A stretch of 64,000 bases of DNA from Prevotella sp. UBA2444 (GCA_002342665.1 DDQK01000035.1:62377-126376), one strand, 5' to 3'; counted from the stretch's first letter, positions 27,191 through 35,812 are shown. Program-made: numbers and translations. The notes: a model not told the origin generated them from the sequence alone.

Positions 27191-27222
27191 CAAAGGTAGA
27201 TAAAAGATTTCATATAACCAAA
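27191..27222 (-). promoter_or_regulatory. Promoter of the DUF4421 gene
   Basis: Minus strand: TTTG at 27222-27219, a 20-bp spacer, TACCTTTG at 27198-27191, then a leader of about 40 nt. Confidence 0.65.
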
Positions 27223-27338
27223 CTTTCTCACCGATTTTCTGCATTTCCTGCCCGTTTTTTTTAAAACGACTACTTCTGAGGTCCTGAAAACGTCTCAAGT
27301 TGTATCTGCCTGAATCAGACTATCTTGGTAAAACATTG

Positions 27339-27836
27339 TTTAACCCCGCTATCCCCGCTATAATCTTTGCAAGTCGCTGTGTTTCAACGTGTTATCTGTA
27401 GCGGAGTTGTCCTTAACCCCGCTACAACCCCGCTACATACCGCTACAATTTTACATCCATTGTAAATAGCTGGTTCTCAGGGCTTTTTCATTTTGCGTAG
27501 GCGCGTAAAGTGTTTTGCGTAGGCGCGTAAGGTGTTTTGCGCATACGCGAAAGGTAGCTTAAAGGCACTAAAGTCCCTGCTTAATGCTATCAAAGCACCA
27601 CAGCAAAGGCATGTTTGCACCACTCTGAAGGCTCTCCGGCAACATCCGATGCTTCCCTGGCAACGAGATCAACGGAGTATTCCATCGATAGTGGCTCCCC
27701 CTCAGTTAAATCAGTATATTGAGGGATTGTAGCGGGATGTAGCGGGGTTGTAGCGGGGTTAAGGACAACCCCGCTACCGATAACATATTGAAATACAGCG
27801 GCTTGCAAAGATTGTAGCGGGGATAGCGGGGTTAAA
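27339..27836. repeat. 498-bp long inverted-repeat element (MITE-like)
   Basis: The arms are 27339-27449 and 27726-27836 (111 bp each). By my alignment they match at 103 of 111 positions as inverted repeats around a 276-bp spacer, with weaker similarity continuing about 20 bp outward. Each arm contains several copies of ACCCCGCTA and a nested palindrome: AGCGGAGTT/AACCCCGCT (27400-27423) on the left and a perfect AGCGGGGTT/AACCCCGCT (27752-27775) on the right. No transposase or convincing ORF is inside. Confidence 0.85.
27491..27556. repeat. Three 22-bp direct repeats inside the inverted-repeat element
   Basis: Units at 27491-27512 and 27513-27534 (TTTTGCGTAGGCGCGTAARG plus TG) and a diverged third at 27535-27556 (TTTTGCGCATACGCGAAAGG plus TA). 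They resemble iteron-like protein-binding sites. Confidence 0.75.
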
Positions 27837-28060
27837 ATGCTTTTGTGGCAAGATGTCCGTAGCAGTTCTCCATGCGGATGCTGAACTTACGGCCATACGG
27901 TTTGTTGATTAGGAGTATTTGCGTATGTTCTTGGTAAAAGCATGATGACAGGAATGTAAGAATGGTATAAATATGTCGCAAATTGTGTTGTATATGTAAG
28001 ATGGCCGATAAACTTTGTTAAATATTGGCGTCCCTATTATATTATAATGTGGAAAATGAG

Positions 28061-28068
28061 TAACTTTG
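28061..28068 (+). promoter_or_regulatory. -7 box of the RND efflux operon
   Basis: TAACTTTG followed by CAGG, about 80 bp before the adaptor ATG. There is no good -33 TTG, which could mean activator dependence. Confidence 0.5.
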
Positions 28069-28147
28069 CAGGCCGAAACCGGAAAGTGAAAAGAAGTTTT
28101 CGGGATGAATATAAACGGATTTAAGTAAAACTATTAGAAAGATAAGT

Positions 28148-29338
28148 ATGAAAGTGAACAAGATTTTAACAGTCGCCGCTGCTGCGATGCTGCTTGCATC
28201 GTGCGGTGGAGGCGGTGGCGGTCGCCCTCAGTTTGGCGACAATGAGTATCCGGTAGTGACTGTTGGTACGTCGAGTACCCAGATGCAGACCACGTATCCT
28301 GCCACTATCAAGGGTGTGCAGGACGTGCAGATATCGCCGAAGGTATCGGGATTCATCACCCAGATCAATGTGAAGGAAGGTCAGTCGGTGAGTGCCGGGC
28401 AGGTGCTCTTCGTGATTGACAATGTGACCTATCAGGCCCAGGTGCGTCAGGCCCAGGCTTCGGTGAACACCGCCAAGGCTACCTGCAATACAGCCCGACT
28501 GTCGTATGAGAACTCGATGAAGCTCCGCGAGGGCAATGTGATCGGCGACTTCGAGTTGCAGTCGGCCACCAACCAGTTTGAGCAGGCCAAGGCCGGTCTG
28601 GCTCAGGCAGAGGCCGCGCTGGCCAGTGCTAAGGAGATGCTGAGCTTCTGCTACGTGAAGAGTCCTGCTGCAGGAGTGGTGGGTACGCTGCCTTATAAGG
28701 TAGGTACGCTGGTGAGTGCACAGAACGTGCTGACGACGGTGTCGAACAACTCGCAGATGGAGGTCTACTTCTCGGTGACGGAGAAGGACGCACTGGCCAT
28801 GTCGAAGGATGCCGGCGGGCAGAATGCCGCCATCAGCCAGATGCCCAGCGTACAGCTGCAGCTGGCCGACGGTTCGGTCTACGGCCACGAGGGTAAGGTG
28901 ACGAAGATGAGCGGCGTGATCGACGGTGCCACGGGCAGCGTGCAGCTGATTGCCCTCTTCCCCAATCCCGAGAAGATGCTCAAGAGCGGTGGTTCGGGTG
29001 CCATCATCATCCCCAAGAGCAACTCCGCCTCAATCGTGATCCCGCAGGCCTGCGTCTCTGAGGTGCAGAACAAGAAGTTCGTCTACATACTCGGCGAGGG
29101 CAACAAGGTGAAGTACACCGAGATCAAGACCGACCCTCAGACCGACGGCAACAACTACATCGTGACCGACGGCCTGAAGGTGGGCGACAAGTATATCACC
29201 AACGGCATCACCAAGCTGAAGGACGGCATGGAGATCGTACCCATCACGCCTGAGAAGTATCAGCAGAAGATCAAGGATCAGGCCAAGGAGATGAGTGCCG
29301 GTGAGATCGTGGATGCCGTGCAGAAGGCCACGAAGTAG
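28148..29338 (+). CDS. RND efflux periplasmic adaptor lipoprotein (AcrA/MexA family)
   Basis: 396 aa. Lipoprotein signal MKVNKILTVAAAAMLLASC with Cys19. The lipoyl halves (VSGFITQINVKEGQSVSAGQ and SPAAGVVGTLPYKVGTLVSA) flank an alpha-helical hairpin, followed by beta-barrel and membrane-proximal domains (IVIPQACVSEVQNKKFVYIL). It links the inner-membrane pump to the outer-membrane factor. It is first gene of the pump operon. Confidence 0.95.
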   Translation: MKVNKILTVAAAAMLLASCGGGGGGRPQFGDNEYPVVTVGTSSTQMQTTYPATIKGVQDVQISPKVSGFITQINVKEGQSVSAGQVLFVIDNVTYQAQVRQAQASVNTAKATCNTARLSYENSMKLREGNVIGDFELQSATNQFEQAKAGLAQAEAALASAKEMLSFCYVKSPAAGVVGTLPYKVGTLVSAQNVLTTVSNNSQMEVYFSVTEKDALAMSKDAGGQNAAISQMPSVQLQLADGSVYGHEGKVTKMSGVIDGATGSVQLIALFPNPEKMLKSGGSGAIIIPKSNSASIVIPQACVSEVQNKKFVYILGEGNKVKYTEIKTDPQTDGNNYIVTDGLKVGDKYITNGITKLKDGMEIVPITPEKYQQKIKDQAKEMSAGEIVDAVQKATK

Positions 29339-29378
29339 TGGAGAATTGAAGAATTGAAAAATTGAAAAATTGAAAAAG
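29339..29378. repeat. GAATTGAAA-type repeat in adaptor-pump spacer
   Basis: About four units of roughly 9 bp (GAATTGAA, GAATTGAAA, AATTGAAA, AATTGAAAA) fill almost the whole spacer between the adaptor stop and the pump ATG. Confidence 0.65.
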
Positions 29379-29386
29379 GTAACACA

Positions 29387-32300
29387 ATGACATTTACAAC
29401 CTTTATCAAACGCCCGGTGCTCTCGACGGTGATCTCTATCGCCATCGTGCTGCTCGGATTTATCGGTCTGGCATCGCTGCCTATCGAGCAGTACCCGGAC
29501 ATCGCACCGCCAACGGTGGTGGTCTACACCAGCTATCCTGGTGCTGATGCCGAGACCGTGAAGAACTCCGTCATCGTGCCGCTCGAAGAGTCGATCAACG
29601 GTGTGGAGGGTATGGACTATATCAGCTCTACGGCATCCTCCGGATCGGCACAGATACAGGTGCTGTTCCGCCAGGGAATGAATGCCGATATGTGTGCGGT
29701 GAACGTGCAGAACCGCGTCTCTCAGGCCCTGGCCCTGCTGCCGGCCGAGGTGACGCAGATTGGTGTGACGGTGATGAAGCGTCAGACCTCACAGGTGCTG
29801 ATGTTCACCCTGACGTCGGACGGCCGTTATGACGACGAGTTTCTGACGAACTACAACAACATCAACATCGTGCCGGCCATCAAGCGTATCCAGGGTGTGG
29901 GCGACGTGCAGAGCCCTGGTCTGAAGACATACTCGATGCGTATCTGGCTGAAGCCCGACGTGATGAAGCAGTACAACCTGATGCCGAGCGACATCACCGG
30001 TGTGCTGGCTGAGCAGAACATCGAGGCTGCACCTGGTTCGTTCGGACAGGAGTCGAACGTGGCCTACGAGTATGCCATGCGCTACACGGGTCGACTGAAG
30101 ACACCAGAGGAGTTTGGCGACATCATCATCTCCAGCGACCGCAACGGACAGACGCTGAAACTGAAGGACGTGGCCAAGATCGAACTCGGCGGACAGCAGT
30201 ACTCCGTGTCGATGAAGAACAACAACATCCCCTCTGTGATGGGTATGGTGCAGCAGATTGCAGGCTCCAACGCCAACGAGATTGCCAAGCAGGTGAAGGC
30301 CGAGCTGGAGGAGCAGGCCAAGCTGTTCCCGCCGGGCATGACCTACAAGATTAACTACGACGTGACGGAGTTCCTCTATGCCTCTATCGAGGAGGTGATA
30401 TTCACACTGGTGTTCACGCTGATCCTGGTGTTCATCGTGATTTACATCTTCCTGCAGGACTGGCGTTCGACGATGATCCCGCTCATCGCCGTGCCGGTGT
30501 CGCTGGTGGGTACCTTCTTCTTCCTTGAGGCCTTCGGATTCTCCATCAACTTGCTCGTGCTCTCAGCCTTGCTGCTGGCTATCGCCATCGTGGTGGATGA
30601 TGCCATCGTGGTGGTGGAGGCCGTGCACGCCAAGCTCGACCAGGGCTATAAGTCGACGCTGACGGCCTCTATCGACGCCATGAACGAGATCTCGGGTGCT
30701 ATCATCTCTATTACGCTGGTGATGGCCTCGGTGTTCATCCCCGTGTCGTTCATGGGTGGCGTGACGGGTACGTTCTACCGTGAGTTCGGTGTGACGATGG
30801 CTGTGGCTATCTTCATCTCCGCCCTGAACGCCCTGACGCTGTCGCCGGCCCTCTGTGCCATCTTCCTGAAGCCCCACGATGGTGAAGGTCACAAGAAGAT
30901 GTCGCGTATCGACCGATTCCACGCAGCTTTCAATACAGCTTTCACTACGACGACCAATAAGTATAAGAATGTGGTAGAGAAGCTGGTGCGCAAGCCGATA
31001 GCCATCGGCATTGCCGTCATCGTGGGTATCGCTGCACTCGTCCTGACGATGGCTACCACGAAGACCGGACTGGTGCCCGACGAGGATACGGGTACAATCT
31101 TCTGTACCATCTCGATGCCGCCTGCAACCTCAGTGGCTCGCACGCGCCAGATCATCGACGAGGTGGATGCTATCCTGGCAGCCGATCCCGCCATCCAGAG
31201 CCGTGAGCAGATTCAGGGTTACAACTTCATCGCTGGTGCTGGTTCAGACCAGGCCACGTTTATCATCAAGCTTAAACCCTTTGCCGAGCGCCAGAAAGGA
31301 TTCTGGTGGAAACTCAGCGGACTGTGGCAGGGCGACGGTATCTACCGTTTCTTCCTCAACCCCTTCGACCGCGACGGCGTGCTGGCACAGATATACCTCA
31401 AGACGGCCCACATCAAGGATGCACAGATCCTGGCCTTCGGACCGCCTATGATTCCCGGCTTCTCGGCCAACTCGGGTGTATCGCTGGTGATGCAGGACCG
31501 TACGGGTGGCGACCTGACGCGATTCTTCGAGATCGTGCAGGACTATCTGGCCGAGCTCAACAAGCGTCCGGAGATCCAGCAGGCCCAGACGTCCTACAAC
31601 CCCAACTATCCGCAGTACATGATCTCGGTAGATGTGGCCAAGTGTAAGCAAGCCGGCATCTCGCCTCGCGTGGTGCTCACCACCCTGCAGGGATACTACG
31701 GCGGACTCTACGCATCGAACTTCAACGCCTACGGTAAGCTCTACCGTGTGATGGTGCAGGGCTCGCCTGAGACGCGTATGACGGAGGAGTCGCTCAACAG
31801 TATCTACGTACGCACGTCGGCAGGTATGTCGCCCGTGAAGGAGTTCTGCAACATGGAGCGCGTCTACGGTCCGTCGAACATTAACCGCTTCAACCTGTTC
31901 ACCGCCATCAACGTGACGGCAACCGTTGCCAGCGGCTACTCTTCGGGTGAGGCCATCAAGGCCGTGGAGGAAGTGGCAGCCCAGATGCTGCCCACCGGCT
32001 ACACCTACGACTACTCGGGACTGACCCGACAGGAGGCACAGGCCAGCAACTCTACGGCCATCATCTTCCTGCTCTGCTTCATCTTCATCTACCTGATCCT
32101 GTCGGCGCAGTACGAGTCGTACATCCTGCCGCTCTCGGTAGTGCTCTCCGTGCCGTTCGGACTGGCTGGAGCCTTCCTCTTCACATCGCTCTTCGGCCAC
32201 TCCAACGATATCTACATGCAGATCTCGCTCATCATGCTGATCGGTCTGCTGGCTAAGAATGCTATCCTGATTGTGCAGTTCGCCCTGGAGCGCCGCGAGA

Positions 32301-32644
32301 CGGGTATGGCCATCTCCTGGTCGGCTGTGCTGGGTGCCGCAGCCCGTCTGCGCCCGATTCTGATGACCTCGCTGGCCATGGTGATCGGTCTGCTGCCGAT
32401 GATGTTCGCATCGGGTGTGGGTAAGAACGGTAACCAGACGCTGGGAGCTGCAGCCGTAGGCGGAATGCTCGTCGGTACGCTGATTCAGATTATGGTGGTG
32501 CCCGCCCTGTTCGTCATCTTCCAGTCGCTACAGGAGAAGTTCCGCCCGATGAAGTTCGAAGACGAGGAGAATCCTGAGGCAGCTGCCGAGCTGGCACAGT
32601 ATGCACATGGTAAAGCCTCACTTGACTATGAGTTGGAGAAGTGA
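29387..32644 (+). CDS. RND multidrug efflux pump (AcrB/HAE1 family)
   Basis: 1085 aa, twelve membrane helices with two large periplasmic loops. Proton-relay residues are present: Asp404-Asp405 (AIVVDDAIVVVEAVH) and Lys957 (GLLAKNAILIVQFALE). N-terminal FIKRPVLSTVISIAIVLLG and QYPDIAPPTVVV are typical of the drug (HAE1) rather than the metal branch. It exports amphiphilic compounds using proton motive force. It lies between its adaptor and outer-membrane factor. Confidence 0.97.
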   Translation: MTFTTFIKRPVLSTVISIAIVLLGFIGLASLPIEQYPDIAPPTVVVYTSYPGADAETVKNSVIVPLEESINGVEGMDYISSTASSGSAQIQVLFRQGMNADMCAVNVQNRVSQALALLPAEVTQIGVTVMKRQTSQVLMFTLTSDGRYDDEFLTNYNNINIVPAIKRIQGVGDVQSPGLKTYSMRIWLKPDVMKQYNLMPSDITGVLAEQNIEAAPGSFGQESNVAYEYAMRYTGRLKTPEEFGDIIISSDRNGQTLKLKDVAKIELGGQQYSVSMKNNNIPSVMGMVQQIAGSNANEIAKQVKAELEEQAKLFPPGMTYKINYDVTEFLYASIEEVIFTLVFTLILVFIVIYIFLQDWRSTMIPLIAVPVSLVGTFFFLEAFGFSINLLVLSALLLAIAIVVDDAIVVVEAVHAKLDQGYKSTLTASIDAMNEISGAIISITLVMASVFIPVSFMGGVTGTFYREFGVTMAVAIFISALNALTLSPALCAIFLKPHDGEGHKKMSRIDRFHAAFNTAFTTTTNKYKNVVEKLVRKPIAIGIAVIVGIAALVLTMATTKTGLVPDEDTGTIFCTISMPPATSVARTRQIIDEVDAILAADPAIQSREQIQGYNFIAGAGSDQATFIIKLKPFAERQKGFWWKLSGLWQGDGIYRFFLNPFDRDGVLAQIYLKTAHIKDAQILAFGPPMIPGFSANSGVSLVMQDRTGGDLTRFFEIVQDYLAELNKRPEIQQAQTSYNPNYPQYMISVDVAKCKQAGISPRVVLTTLQGYYGGLYASNFNAYGKLYRVMVQGSPETRMTEESLNSIYVRTSAGMSPVKEFCNMERVYGPSNINRFNLFTAINVTATVASGYSSGEAIKAVEEVAAQMLPTGYTYDYSGLTRQEAQASNSTAIIFLLCFIFIYLILSAQYESYILPLSVVLSVPFGLAGAFLFTSLFGHSNDIYMQISLIMLIGLLAKNAILIVQFALERRETGMAISWSAVLGAAARLRPILMTSLAMVIGLLPMMFASGVGKNGNQTLGAAAVGGMLVGTLIQIMVVPALFVIFQSLQEKFRPMKFEDEENPEAAAELAQYAHGKASLDYELEK

Positions 32645-32670
32645 ATAGTGAACAGTGAATAGTGAATAGT
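32642..32670. repeat. GTGAATA tandem repeat filling the pump-OMF spacer
   Basis: Starting in the pump stop codon: TGAATAG, TGAACAG, TGAATAG, TGAATAG, 7-bp units, ending 2 bp before the next ATG. It is the reverse complement of the ACTATTC family. Confidence 0.8.
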
Positions 32671-32672
32671 TT

Positions 32673-34052
32673 ATGAAGAAAGTTATGCTATATATGTCCG
32701 CAGCCCTGCTGCTATCGAGCTGCGGACTCTACAACAAGTACGACCGCCCGCAGGTGAATGCCTCGGGCATCGTGCGCGACCCCGTGTCGATGACTGATAC
32801 GCTGGCCGTTCAGGATACTACGTCGTTTGGCAACATGCCCTGGCGAACGGTCTTCACCGACCCTCAGCTGCAAGTGCTCATCCAGCAGGGGCTGGACAAT
32901 AACCCCGACCTGCTAAACGCCGCACTCAACGTACACATGGTTGAAACGGCACTGACCGTGGCCAAGCTGGCCTTCCTGCCCTCTGTGGCCATCTCGCCCC
33001 AGGGTACACTCTCATCCTTCGACGGCGCTGCTGCCACGAAGGCCTACACGCTGCCCGTCTCGGCCAGCTGGAATGTCGACCTCTTCGGCAACCTGCTCTC
33101 GCAGAAGCGCTCGGCACAGATGCAGCTCATCGCCACCAAGGACTATCAGACGGTGGTGAAATGCAACATTATCTCAGGCATCGCCAACCTCTACTACACG
33201 CTGCTGATGCTCGACCGTCAGGTGGAGATTGTCAGCGACATGGAGAAACTGACCAAGGAGACCTGGGAGAAGATGAAGTTCATGCACGAGAACCGTATTG
33301 GCTACCGCTCTACTGCCGTGCAGAGTGCCGAGGCAGCCTACTACAGCGTGCAATCGCAGAAGGTTGACCTGCAGCGACAGATCCGTGAGTGCGAGAACTC
33401 ACTCTCGCTGCTCATCGCCCAGCCCGCACAGACCATCAAGCGCGGCTCCTTCGCCGGACAGAGTCTGCCCACAAACCTCTCTACGGGCGTGGCCGTCCAG
33501 ATGCTCAGCAACCGTGCCGACGTACATGCCAACGAGATGGCACTGGCACAGTGCTTCTACGATGTGCAGACGGCTCGCAGCCGCTTCTATCCCAACCTCA
33601 CCGTCACCGGTACCGCTGCCTTCACCAACCAGCAAGGGGCCGTCAATCCCGGCAAGTGGCTTCTCTCGGCAGTCGGCTCGCTGGTGCAGCCCATCTTCCA
33701 GCACGGACAGATCGTGGCCGGCCTGAAGGTGGCAAAGGACAAGTATGAACAGGCCTACAACACCTGGCAGAACTCGGTGCTGAAAGCCGGCAATGAGGTG
33801 TCGAACGCCCTCGTGAGCTACAACTCCTATGCCGAGAAGGCCACGCTCGACGGCAAGCGCGTGGCTGTGCTGCGTCAGAATGTTGCAGACACCCGCAAGC
33901 TGATGGAACAGTCGTCGAACACCACCTATCTCGAGGTAATCACCGCCCAGAGCAACCTGCTCAATGCTGAAATCTCTGAGGTGACAGATCAGTTCAATAA
34001 GATGCAGTCTGTGGTGACACTCTATCAGGCCTTAGGCGGTGGAGCGAAATAA
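32673..34052 (+). CDS. TolC-like outer-membrane efflux lipoprotein (NodT/OprM family)
   Basis: 459 aa. Lipoprotein signal MLYMSAALLLSSC with Cys17. Two repeats of the outer-membrane factor fold are seen: WRTVFTDPQLQVLIQQGLDN...ALNVHMVETAL and the later YEQAYNTWQNSVLKAGNEVS. The VDLFGNL turn is typical. It forms the trimeric exit duct for the RND pump. Confidence 0.95.
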   Translation: MKKVMLYMSAALLLSSCGLYNKYDRPQVNASGIVRDPVSMTDTLAVQDTTSFGNMPWRTVFTDPQLQVLIQQGLDNNPDLLNAALNVHMVETALTVAKLAFLPSVAISPQGTLSSFDGAAATKAYTLPVSASWNVDLFGNLLSQKRSAQMQLIATKDYQTVVKCNIISGIANLYYTLLMLDRQVEIVSDMEKLTKETWEKMKFMHENRIGYRSTAVQSAEAAYYSVQSQKVDLQRQIRECENSLSLLIAQPAQTIKRGSFAGQSLPTNLSTGVAVQMLSNRADVHANEMALAQCFYDVQTARSRFYPNLTVTGTAAFTNQQGAVNPGKWLLSAVGSLVQPIFQHGQIVAGLKVAKDKYEQAYNTWQNSVLKAGNEVSNALVSYNSYAEKATLDGKRVAVLRQNVADTRKLMEQSSNTTYLEVITAQSNLLNAEISEVTDQFNKMQSVVTLYQALGGGAK

Positions 34053-34083
34053 GTGAATAGTGAAAAGTGAATAGTGAATAATT
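34053..34083. repeat. GTGAATA tandem repeat filling the OMF-lpxA spacer
   Basis: Units GTGAATA, GTGAAAA, GTGAATA, GTGAATA occupy the whole gap from the stop codon to the lpxA ATG. Confidence 0.8.
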
Positions 34084-34863
34084 ATGGCAAGCGAAATATC
34101 CCCTAAAGCTGAGATATCGCCCAAGGCGAAGATCGGCAACAACTGTAAGATATTCCCCTTCGTGTATATCGAAGACGATGTGGAGATAGGCGACAACTGC
34201 ATCATCTTTCCCTTCGTCAGTATCTGCGATGGCTCGCGCATCGGCAACAACAACAAGATCCACCAGGGCAGTGTCATTGCTGCACTTCCGCAGGACTTCA
34301 ACTTCCGTGGTGCCAAGTCGTACGTGAAGATTGGTGACAATAACGTGATACGCGAGAATGTCGTCATCAACCGTGGCACCAACCGCGATGGCTGCACCGT
34401 GATAGGTAACAACAACTTCCTGATGGAAGGCTCCCACATCAGCCATGACACTGTGGTGGGCGACTACTGCGTGTTTGGCTATGGCGTGAAGATAGCAAGC
34501 GACTGTGAGATCCACAATGGAGCCATCTTCTCTACCAATGCCGTGCAGAACGCTAAAACGCGTGTCGGCAAGCTGGCAATGGTGCAGGCCGGTACTACCT
34601 TCTCGCAGGACATCCCGCCCTACGTGGTGGCTGGCGGCAAGCCCATCGAATATGGCGGGCCTAATAACACGATGATGACCAACGCTGGCATCGATGCCAA
34701 GGTGCAGAAGCATATCGCCAATGCGTATCGTCTGCTGTTCCACGGCAAGACCAGCACCTTCGACGTGATCAATCAGATACGCGATCAGGTGCCCGACAGT
34801 CCGGAAATCAGGGTTATCCTTGAGTTTCTCGAGAAATCCGAGCGCGGTATCATGTGCAAGTAG
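34084..34863 (+). CDS. lpxA: LpxA-type acyl-ACP--UDP-GlcNAc O-acyltransferase
   Basis: 259 aa. A left-handed beta-helix of hexapeptide repeats (ISPKAEISPKAKIGNNCKI) is followed by a helical C-terminus. The catalytic His is His121 in EGSHISHDTVVGD (E. coli: NAHIAHD). QDFNFRGAKSYVKIGDNNVI aligns with the substrate loop. It should add the first acyl chain in lipid A synthesis. It sits at the end of the RND operon and not with lpxC/fabZ or lpxD, so it may be a second copy with different acyl-chain or sugar preference (inference). Confidence 0.88.
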   Translation: MASEISPKAEISPKAKIGNNCKIFPFVYIEDDVEIGDNCIIFPFVSICDGSRIGNNNKIHQGSVIAALPQDFNFRGAKSYVKIGDNNVIRENVVINRGTNRDGCTVIGNNNFLMEGSHISHDTVVGDYCVFGYGVKIASDCEIHNGAIFSTNAVQNAKTRVGKLAMVQAGTTFSQDIPPYVVAGGKPIEYGGPNNTMMTNAGIDAKVQKHIANAYRLLFHGKTSTFDVINQIRDQVPDSPEIRVILEFLEKSERGIMCK

Positions 34864-34864
34864 A

Positions 34865-34904
34865 AATCATTCAGCCCCTGCCAAACGGTAGGGGCTGAAT
34901 GATT
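34865..34904. terminator. Strong bidirectional terminator between lpxA and radical SAM gene
   Basis: A long hairpin: AATCATTCAGCCCCTGCC pairs with GGTAGGGGCTGAATGATT around a 4-nt loop, with one G-T pair. It begins just after the lpxA stop and ends at the stop codon of the convergent gene. Confidence 0.85.
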
Positions 34905-35714
34905 CTAATAGGAAGCGGAACAGGGAATGCCGAGGTCTGTGACGCGGTCGCGGATGGCATCGAGCTGTTCGTGGGTGGCTTTCAGCAGACCAATGGTTGG
35001 CGTCTCGCGGTCGATGGTATAGATCATCACCTGCTGGGGGGCGATAGCCTTGACGGCTTCGAGCCAGGGAGAGACGTAGGCTTCGCCTGTGTTGTCGACG
35101 GAGATGGAGCCCCCCTCCGACTCCCCCTGTAGGGGGAGAGCATTTGCGGTGCCCCGCATGAACATCGTCTGGATGATGATGTGTCCGCCAAAGGCTTTCA
35201 TGCGCTCGATGATGGCACTGACATCGTAGGCACCTGAGGGGCGGTCTACCTTATTAATATATATAGGGTCGACGGTGTCGAGCTTGAGAATATTGTTGTC
35301 TACCCGCATCAGGGCATCGTGTACACTCTGCCGGTGGATCATGGTGGCATTGCTCAGCACCGACACCTTGGCCTTGGGGCAATACTGGTTGCGCAGTCGG
35401 ATGGTGTCGTCGATGATTTCCGCAAACTGTGGGTGGCAGGTTGGCTCACCGTTACCGGCAAAGGTCAGCACGTCGGGGAGTTGCCCGTCGGCCACCATCT
35501 GGCGCAGTTTCATCTCCAGTCCCTCGGCCACTTCCTCGCGGGTGGGCAGGGGCTTCTTCGGATGGTGATCACCATTGAAACCACACTCGCAATAGATACA
35601 GTCGAAGGAGCATACCTTGCCGTCGGCAGGCAGCAGGTTGATGCCAAGCGAAACGCCCAGTCGGCGGCTGTGTACAGGGCCGAAAATGGGCGATGGATAG
35701 ATAATTGTACTCAT
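34905..35714 (-). CDS. Radical SAM protein
   Basis: 269 aa. The 4Fe-4S/SAM motif CSFDCIYC (Cys35, Cys39, Cys42) follows a conserved FGPVHSRRLGVSLGINLLP segment; VLTFAGNGEPTCHPQF is the SAM-binding region. Such stand-alone proteins are often annotated as molybdenum-cofactor-like radical SAM enzymes, but the substrate is unknown. An insert ALPLQGESEGGSI is encoded by a GC-rich palindromic repeat. The start lies only ~9 nt past its -7 box, so the transcript is nearly leaderless. Confidence 0.85.
   Translation of the reverse strand: MSTIIYPSPIFGPVHSRRLGVSLGINLLPADGKVCSFDCIYCECGFNGDHHPKKPLPTREEVAEGLEMKLRQMVADGQLPDVLTFAGNGEPTCHPQFAEIIDDTIRLRNQYCPKAKVSVLSNATMIHRQSVHDALMRVDNNILKLDTVDPIYINKVDRPSGAYDVSAIIERMKAFGGHIIIQTMFMRGTANALPLQGESEGGSISVDNTGEAYVSPWLEAVKAIAPQQVMIYTIDRETPTIGLLKATHEQLDAIRDRVTDLGIPCSASY
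35107..35141. repeat. GC-rich palindromic repeat inside the radical SAM gene
   Basis: CTCCCCCT-GT-AGGGGGAG (35121-35138) next to CCCCCCTCCGA. It encodes the low-complexity insert LPLQGESEGGS. Confidence 0.6.
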
Positions 35715-35722
35715 AATGGGTG

Positions 35723-35730
35723 CAAAATTA
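35723..35730 (-). promoter_or_regulatory. -7 box of the radical SAM gene
   Basis: Minus-strand TAATTTTG at 35730-35723. The ATG at 35714 begins only 8 bases after the box. Confidence 0.5.
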
Positions 35731-35742
35731 CAAATTTTTAGC

Positions 35743-35769
35743 CACAGATTTCACAGATTCAAAAGATTT
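35743..35769. repeat. 9-bp CACAGATTT repeat in divergent promoter region
   Basis: Units CACAGATTT, CACAGATTC and AAAAGATTT lie between the radical SAM and ftsX promoters. Confidence 0.5.
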
Positions 35770-35772
35770 TTG

Positions 35773-35780
35773 TAATTTTG
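35773..35780 (+). promoter_or_regulatory. -7 box for the ftsX operon
   Basis: TAATTTTG followed by CAGC, 32 bp before the ftsX ATG at 35813. It is divergent from the radical SAM box about 45 bp away. Confidence 0.5.
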
Positions 35781-35812
35781 CAGCTGATTTCAATATTTAC
35801 GTACGTAAGTTA

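Larger units (their letters stand above)
27144..28147. other. 1-kb gene-free region
   Basis: It contains the DUF4421 promoter (27191-27222), a 498-bp inverted-repeat element (27339-27836) with a 22-bp triple repeat inside, and the RND operon promoter (28061-28068). The short reading frames here have no family resemblance and are interrupted by the repeats. Nothing is recognised in 27223-27338 or 27837-28060. Confidence 0.75.

Noticed and set aside
27491-27556. Possible CRISPR or tandem gene remnant in the 22-bp repeats
   Set aside because: Units abut without spacers and only three occur.
27532-27808. Short reading frames of 66 and 72 codons in the gene-free kilobase
   Set aside because: They cross into the inverted-repeat arm, have no promoter or family resemblance, and lie on opposite strands over the same bases.
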